Positions 57,436 through 64,000 of a DNA stretch of 64,000 nt are shown here, one piece after another. This stretch comes from Cucumis sativus. Its lineage: Eukaryota; Streptophyta; Magnoliopsida; Cucurbitales; Cucurbitaceae. Below the pieces are notes generated by a model. That model was not told where the DNA came from and searched no databases. It saw nothing but the letters and a program-made list of their open reading frames with translations. The position numbers were made by a program, and so were the translations under genes. The stretch spans positions 1,116,001 through 1,180,000 of the forward strand of contig NC_026657.2 in the NCBI RefSeq assembly GCF_000004075.3, given 5' to 3'. Position 1 is the stretch's first letter. Every line of letters starts with the position of its first letter.

Positions 57436-59010
57436 AGAAAAGAATACTTCAGCGACTAACCAACGAAGGGCGCGACATCAACGAGATTCCGGCGTGCATT
57501 TACGATCGACGTCGAATTCTCCGGCGGTTCTAGCCAAGCAGCAGCGTGCAATTCTCTCGACGCTACAACCTGGATCCTCGAACGGACAGATTGTCGTCGG
57601 CGCGAACACCACCTTGTGTTAGTTGACAACCACTCGCAAACGAGTCATTCTGCTTTAGTTTGGCGAATTCACACTTTGAGCGACCTCAGGTTGTGTACTC
57701 AGATCTGAATAACCGAACATTTTCGGTGAGAATCAGTGCACCGGTTCGTTCGAGACACTTTTGGATTTGTTTTAAGTGCTGTGAATTGGGTTCTAATATT
57801 TGGAAACTTGTCGATTGATCAGTCTTGAAATCGTTTAAGGTGTTTGGATACCATTATTTGGTAATCCTCTCTTATTTATCCTTTTCTTGATTGAAGTATT
57901 CTAGTTTAGAGCCTAAATTTGGAAAACATCTTTCTTATCCAGGAACTTTCAGATTAATTTAGAAGCAATTAGAATAAGGAATTCTCACTTGTTGAGTCTG
58001 CTTATTGGTTGTATATTTGTATGGCTCCTGTGACTTGCTTGATAAACATGGTTAATTGAATGCCATTATAAATTGCTTAGGTGGTCTGATGTGATTAAAG
58101 CATGTTGAGTGATGTTTTTTTTAAGCATGTTGTGATGTTAGGCATTGTCTTTGTGTCAAGAGCATGTTCATGTGATTATTAGGATAAATACATGTCTAGA
58201 AAACATGATTTAGATTGTGAGCCTGATCAGTGAAAAGAGTTGGGTGACCTAGAGCTAATGAGAAAGGAAAGTAAGGTAAATATCAATAGGGTATTGAGTA
58301 AAAATGGTCGAGCGGTGACATGCCACCATGCTTAAGGAGTATTGAGGCGTTAGGTAAAAATGACCAAGGGTCGATGTGATGAGTCTATAGAAGAAACTAA
58401 GCAAGTAGTGAGGAAGTTGGGGAAGGACCAATAGGTTTCTAAGTCGTAGGTGCGCCCTGGGTAAACATGGTCTAGGGGAAATGCACAGTTTGAGCTTTTA
58501 GGTCAAAATGGTCAAGGGTTGAACATTGAATTCTGTAGGGAAGTGTTGAGGCCCAGGGTACAAATAGTTAGAGGTCGATGCGACTCGAAGAGCTAGTAAG
58601 AGTTTATGAACTCCGTAGTGTTTTAAGAGAAAACAAGTTATAGGATCAGTGAGCATGATGTGCGTAGATATATGAGTTTGTGTATGTTGTATGTGTTACT
58701 TGTTTTCCATGGATGTTGTGTATGAGTAAATTGCATATGAGGAGCATTGTTGTGATGTATCTTGTAAACTGTTTGTTGGCTCCTCATACGGGAGCTACTG
58801 ACTGAGAACGTTTGTACTAACTCCCTTCCAATAGATTTTGGAGGTCACGAGGACCTCTATCATTTTGATAATGAGGAAGATGAGGTGTGACGAAAGATAC
58901 CATTAAACTAGGTGACTTGTTTATTATAGTTTATTTTAGTTTGTGGACAAACGGCTAGTTTCATTCTTTATCTATTATGCCTTATGTTTTTCAAAAAAAA
59001 AAAAAAAATG
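57436..59010. mobile_element. Probable LTR-retroelement remnant upstream of ALG14
   Basis: The composition switches abruptly at about 57440 from nearly pure A/T to a GC-rich segment (GGGCGCGACATCAACGAG, CCGGCGGTTC). Non-coding sequence of even composition then continues to 58980, ending next to a run of 16 A (about 58992-59007). A set of degenerate tandem motifs (58291-58590), a GAGGTC/GACCTC hairpin near 58845 and GACTTGTTTATTATAG-like terminator sequence are consistent with a long terminal repeat or untranslated part of a gypsy-type element. No gag or pol frame survives. Alternative: a long non-coding leader exon of a neighbouring transcript. Confidence 0.38.
58291..58590 (+). repeat. Degenerate tandem motif, about five copies
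   Basis: The phrase GGTAAAAATGGTCAAGGGTC, allowing changes, recurs at about 58298, 58353, 58460, 58501 and 58557, each followed by GATG or GA(A/C)-rich sequence and often preceded by GAGG. Spacing is irregular (about 42, 55 or 105 bases). This suggests an old array with lost or merged units. Confidence 0.6.
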
Positions 59011-59335
59011 TCTTGTGTTTGATCTGGAAGTTATTAAACTTGGTTTGGAGGTTTGAGTTGTCCTTAGACATTGAATAATTTAAATGCTTTGTAGAATTAA
59101 TGATTTTGCATGACCCTTCTCTTCTATAAGTTTTGACTTTATTTGTGTTTCAAGTAGTAGGTGCTAGGAGTCGTATTGATGTTTTCTGTATTTGTTTTGA
59201 AGTTTGGAGGGGTTACGTGAAGACTCTTAATCTAATATTGATTATGTGAGATTATAGCATAGGAGAAAACCAAGGGAGCACAACCTCTTTAATCTCTATT
59301 GTACTTTATTGATCATCTTCTCTGTCTCTCTCTCT

Positions 59336-62300
59336 ATGGCAGGATTTGTGCGTTTGCTTCTATTGATGGATTCTAGTGTTACTATCGCTACTGTAATTCT
59401 CAGTATTAGCTTGATTTTAAGCCGTATTCTTTACGTTATATATTGGAGTGGTAGACCTCTTCGAAACAAAAGCCTGGGACCTGTCAGTACCCTCATTGTT
59501 TTAGGCTCAGGTCAGATAGCCATTCATTTTATTGACTTGTTGATTTAATTGTGTAATTGTCCTGAGATTGGTGGATATGTAGGGGGTCACACGGCGGAGA
59601 TGCTCAATGTGTTGTCTGTGCTGCAGAAGGACTTGTTTTCTCCAAGATTCTACATTGCTGCTGCTACAGATAACATGAGTCTTCAAAAAGCTCGTACATA
59701 TGAAAACCAACTGGCTGATAAGGTACGATTTCAAGGTCTTCCAACTTCTCTTGTCTGAGTGAGGAAAGGAGAGGGGATGGTATGGCTAGGGTGTTTCGGT
59801 TGCCAATCATATGATAAACTAGAATCTGTATTGGGTAGGATCATAGGGATATTTGTCCGTGCGTTGTTTTGGGTTGTGGAAACTTGATTGAGGCTGAAGC
59901 TCGGTTCCCTAAAATGGAAATGATTCTTGAAATTTTAGCAATGTGATAGAAACATAAAGCTTGTGACCGAGACCCATGGGTGGAGTCAATTTTTTTTATA
60001 AGGAATAATTTTAGTCTTAGATACCCATGGGAGCAATTTAGAGGGAAACTTCTAAAAGCTTAATTTTCTTTTAAAAAAAATTATTAATATTTTCTTAACA
60101 TATATATAATTAAAAAATAATAAAGAAAGAATACGAGGACAAAATAAGATGGCACAGTTGTCTCCTCCTTCATTCCTTGTTTTACCTCTGTTTTAACCTA
60201 TCTCTAGTACAGAGAAAAGTTTGGCTCTTGCTTTGCACATTGTTCATTTCGTTCTGTCTTGAGTGTGAACAGGCTTGATACTGTTCTAGAAACATACTTA
60301 CATAGATCGAAGCCAGAGGGAATTTACCTGTTTAAGGATAAACATATCATCTAGTTTTTAACCAGAGGATAAAAGTATTATCTCCTTGAGATGAAGATCG
60401 AAAGTTTAATCCACCACTGATAGGAGATAAGAGATAAAATGCACATACATTAGGTGTTGATAATGAGAATTCTCAACCTTGTTTCTAAAACGACTAAAAG
60501 TTCTGTATCTTGTTAAAGAAAAAGTTTTGCTACTACATGGATGCTTAAAAGACTTCAAAGACTTGATAGGATTTAAACTTTACGTAGAAATGAACTGAAC
60601 TAATTTTTTGTGAAATAATCCTTTTTACTTGGGATCTGAAAACGATCAAAATACAGGAAACTCACATTTTAAACTTCAAGGAGAAAAAGAAACATCAAGA
60701 CCATTCACTAGTCTTAAAACCAAAGTTGCATTCAACAAAACAATGAAGTAAGTGTAATAAGAAATGGAAAGCGTAAGTGAAAAATAAATTGTGCTATTCT
60801 AAGTCTCTCATGGCCCTTTCCAACAAATATTGTTCGTGGCCGGACTGTTCTGAGTAAGCTCATCTCAAAGCATCACTTTGGTGTTCATCGTTTGGACGGA
60901 TTCTCACCAACAAGATAATAATTTGAATTGTAATACTCTCGTATTTCCTTTGGGATCATTTTATGTTTTTTTTTAATGCATTGTAATCATTTTTTTTTTC
61001 TCTCACTTCTTTAGAAGTTTGTACCTTTCTCTTTTCATTAATTCCACAAAAAGTGTTGTCTTTGTTCCAAGAAGGTAGGACCTGAACTTCAATCTTGATC
61101 ATATTATCAATCACTAAAATGGACAGATGGAAGACACTGACTGATCCTTGAGAACCATAACTTGGATTCTGGATAGTAGGACCTTAGCTTCAAATTCAAT
61201 CTAGATCATATTATCAATCACTAACAAATGAACAGATGGAAGAGTTAGATAGATCCTTGAGAACTATACTTAAATTCTGGTGAAAAAAATTGTTCAATGA
61301 CTGTAGAGTTCACTCTACCTAGGAATTGATGATATTCTATGAATCACACACAAACCACGTGTTTTTCTCTTAAAAGCAAGTTACACGAATAAAATAATAA
61401 GCATATTTGGTAGTTGTGTTTAATTTAGGACCACTCCTTGGCCAGAGGAATATGTGGCTATGAAATAAAGAATAAGTAGAATAGGACGAGTGTGAATTTA
61501 TTAGCTAGGTAATAAGTTTCTAGACTAGCAGTTCCTCGAAATCTTAAGTTGAAGGATCAGTCAGCTTGTTTAAGAAGATTTATGATAATGGCTACGAAGT
61601 TAGCTTCAGGTGATTTTGGAGTTTTTACGACTTTCGGTGGCTTACACAAGGATTTTCTACTAGACCCAGAGGCAAAATCTTCTCAACTAGGGAAAAATAC
61701 TGCATGTCAGAAGCACACGTTGAATACAAAATAACCAGTAATAGCCCATTCAAAGTAAATTCTCTTGCAGATTGGGTCCACAAACTTGAATGGACTCAGT
61801 TGGACTTCTGTTGCTTGAGTTCAACTTCAACTTAGGCTGCTCAAAGTCTGACAGCATTGTACGTACACTTGGTCTGGGAAAACAGCATCAACTATGAAAC
61901 ACTTTGAGCTAGTTTGTTTTCTTTATATAAGTTACCATCTCCCCTTATTCTCAGCTTCCGGGAAACCATACCTGAAACTACGATAGATAAATCAGTTGAT
62001 CTGCAATTTTAAAAATTCTTTGTTTTTCTTTCAATTCAATGTTTTTTTCTTGTATTCTCTTATAGATCGTCATCAAACAAAAAACACAAAACGTCAACTG
62101 AATACTATGGATGTTGCCATCGGCAATATTATGGTTATCACTTCTTTCTCTCTCTCTTTTGAGTACAGCAAATATGTGCTATAGATATTTAAACCTCCAA
62201 AACTTAAGAAAAGTGATGTCAATTACCGTTAACTTATGTCGGGATGTTTTGTTTCATTTTCTCTCATTTCATATAATTTACAAGTTCTGCTATATTTTTT

Positions 62301-62903
62301 TCTTGAATTGGCGCTTATTGCAGAATGAAGCTGAGGTAGACAAGATTGCACAGTTCATGCAGATCTACAGAAGTAGAGAAGTAGGACAATCGTATTTCAC
62401 TTCTGTTTGGACAACTTTAATTGCCACATTGCACGCACTCTGGCTAATGATTAAAATTAGACCTCAAGTGGTATTTATTCTTTCTATAGATCTCCAAAAT
62501 TATATGACCTCTTTTCCTTTTAGAGAACCTATTGTGGTGTGTGTTTTCTTTGACCAGTTTTGTTTTGTTGCAGATTCTATGCAATGGCCCTGGTACTTGT
62601 ATCCCATTATGCTTAATTGCATTCATATTCAAGGTTCAATAGTGCATTGAAATGCATTCTTTTGCCTTTTCATTTCCATGATCATATGGTTTGTAGAGGA
62701 TAACACTGAGTGGAATCTGAATGCAGGTTCTAGGAATTAGATGGTCTTCAATTTTTTATGTGGAGAGCATTGCAAGAGTGAAGAGATTATCACTAAGTGG
62801 ATTAATTTTATACAAGTTATACGTGGCTGATCAATTCTTTGTGCAATGGCCGCAGCTACAAAGAATATACCCCCGCGCTCACTACGTTGGTTGTCTCATG
62901 TAG
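59336..62903 (+). CDS. ALG14: ALG14, UDP-GlcNAc transferase membrane subunit
   Basis: Five exons: 59336-59510, 59583-59722, 62324-62470, 62574-62633, 62727-62903, giving 232 residues. ALG14 is the ER membrane anchor that recruits the catalytic ALG13. The pair adds the second GlcNAc to dolichol-PP-GlcNAc on the cytosolic face. An N-terminal membrane helix (about 15-37) precedes the first Rossmann-type strand and glycine loop VLGSGGHTAEM (55-65), completed by the splice at 59510/59583. Further family marks are EVGQSYFTSVWTT, ILCNGPGTCIPL, FYVESIARVKRLS and the ending FFVQWPQLQ...YVGCLM. Intron 1 is short (72 bases) and intron 2 is 2.6 kb with a tandem duplication. ATG 59336 is the first in frame; Met11 is an alternative. 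Retroelement-like sequence ends only about 330 bases upstream. Confidence 0.95.
61076..61282. repeat. 101-base tandem duplication in ALG14 intron 2
   Basis: Two copies, about 61076-61176 and 61177-61282, share TAGGACCT, ATCATATTATCAATCACTAA, ACAGATGGAAGA, GATCCTTGAGAAC and ATTCTGG in order. Roughly 80-85% identity by eye indicates an old local duplication. Confidence 0.75.
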
Positions 62904-64000
62904 TTGACAGCGGAGTTCCACACAAATAAGTATAAATCTCGTCTGAATTTTTCTTATGGAGCTTTAAAATGTAACATATAGAAAAAAAGTTGTCAAAATT
63001 CTGACGCCATAACAAATAGTTTTGACAAGGATATGTTTTTGTGTTTGAGATAGATTTTTCAATATGAAGTGGTAAATCTCACTTTTGTGGAGTGTTGAAT
63101 CTGTAATGTTTTCTTGTTTATTGCAACTCGACCAACGAGTTTTTCCATGGAGCTATATTCTCAACAACTAATGGTTAGTTTCAATTCTTTGGTTATAAGT
63201 CTAGTCTTATGAGTTGGGCTTGATTCATGAGAGAGGGAGCTCAATTCAAACTTTTTAACAGATGCCTTCCTGTGATTTTGTCATTTATCAGTTGGTCGAT
63301 GTTGAAAGCTGATCATTAAATTTGCTTTTACATTTGACTATTGGGTGGTTGGTTCTTCGTTAGAAAATCCAACTGACAGACAAGACCTACCCCCAACGAA
63401 TGGTATTTCTGTCACGTCGGTTTTCGATGTCTTAGGAGAAAGTAAATGGTAATTTTGGACTATGATTGTGTTGACTTTCTTGAACTTACCTTTGTTATAA
63501 TATGGTAACCAAGTTGTATTTGCCTTTCTTTATTACTATATATTTTATTAGTTTATTGGGTAGGTTTCACGCAACATTAAGATCTGTTTTGATAATTTTA
63601 AATCGTAAAAGATTAATCCATATAGACCTTCGATTATATCGACCTTGTTAGGTTGTGGAAACATTTTAGTCACTATTTGTTAGATTATTGACATTCGAGT
63701 TACTTGTAAACATCAATCTTAAGACCAAAATGGATGGGATCAAATGACCATCTTATGTAATTCTTTTTTACACGTTTTTTTTATATCAATATTGGTTATA
63801 AAATATAATACTCTCTATGTCGATATCGGACATTCATTTTTGTCATTATCTTCTTTTCTAAGGAAATCTCCCTTTAGTGAATTCGAAAAAAAGTGAATTC
63901 GAAAAAAAGAAAAAAGATAAATTAACTTGTCAAATTTAACCGTATGTTAAAATCAAGCTAATATAATTTGTCAACCAAAGAAAGGAATGAAGATTTTTCA
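62904..64000. other. ALG14 3' UTR and right flank
   Basis: The first few hundred bases are probably the ALG14 3' UTR. The rest shows no gene. Near the edge a 16-base unit GTGAATTCGAAAAAAA occurs twice in tandem (about 63878-63909). Confidence 0.5.

Noticed and set aside
62111-62323. Upstream extension of ALG14 exon 3
   Set aside because: Hydrophobic intron translation; the acceptor at 62323 keeps frame with exon 2 and restores the family sequence.
1-64000. CRISPR arrays, operons, tRNA and rRNA genes
   Set aside because: No regularly spaced identical repeats with unique spacers, no cloverleaf and no rRNA core sequences were seen. The window is eukaryotic nuclear DNA.

Overview
This window is plant nuclear DNA, from a dicot. 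It is AT-rich, its genes have GT-AG introns with T-rich acceptors, and all nine genes I can model belong to plant families. Foldback repeats with GATAGA/TCTATC-type arms and retroelement-like sequence next to the last gene make me lean to Cucurbitaceae (Cucumis or a relative), but the window alone does not prove this. Gene models were built by hand from reading frames and splice sites. Every exon junction given keeps the reading frame.

Layout: 1-9.3 kb has no gene, only simple repeats, a dispersed-repeat copy and one promoter-like patch. 9.4-11.6 kb (+) is a plastid-lipid-associated protein/fibrillin. 14.3-14.8 kb (+) is a single-exon four-EF-hand calmodulin-like protein. 17.6-18.6 kb (-), with a probable leader exon at 21.0 kb, is the small dolichol-phosphate-mannose synthase subunit DPM2. 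21.9-23.7 kb (-) is a two-exon gene I do not recognise. 25.0-27.2 kb (-) is an RRM protein of the BPA1 (binding partner of ACD11) family. 27.6-32.3 kb is repeat-rich spacer. 32.8-36.9 kb (+) is a vacuolar/prevacuolar Qa-SNARE (SYP2/VAM3 group). 39.2-43.5 kb (-) is a class A1 heat-shock factor. 43.8-51.6 kb has no gene. 52.5-55.9 kb (+) is a class II trehalose-phosphate synthase/phosphatase-like protein (TPS5 type). 57.4-59.0 kb looks like retroelement remnant. 59.3-62.9 kb (+) is ALG14, the membrane anchor of the second GlcNAc transferase of dolichol-linked oligosaccharide synthesis.

The strongest large-scale signal is gene order. BPA1-like, SYP2-type syntaxin, HSFA1 and TPS5-like follow one another here in the order of their Arabidopsis counterparts on chromosome 4 (At4g17720, At4g17730, At4g17750, At4g17770). 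The first three also match At5g16840, At5g16830, At5g16820. This block therefore appears to be an old segment kept together. DPM2 and ALG14 both serve ER glycosylation with dolichol carriers, and HSFA1 and TPS5-type proteins both have reported roles in heat responses. I see no evidence that these neighbours are co-regulated. I found no tRNA, rRNA, CRISPR or other prokaryotic-type system and no clearly new molecular system. The unusual items are the altered phosphatase motif and two leader uORFs of the TPS gene, several tandem duplications inside introns, and several families of dispersed foldback repeats.
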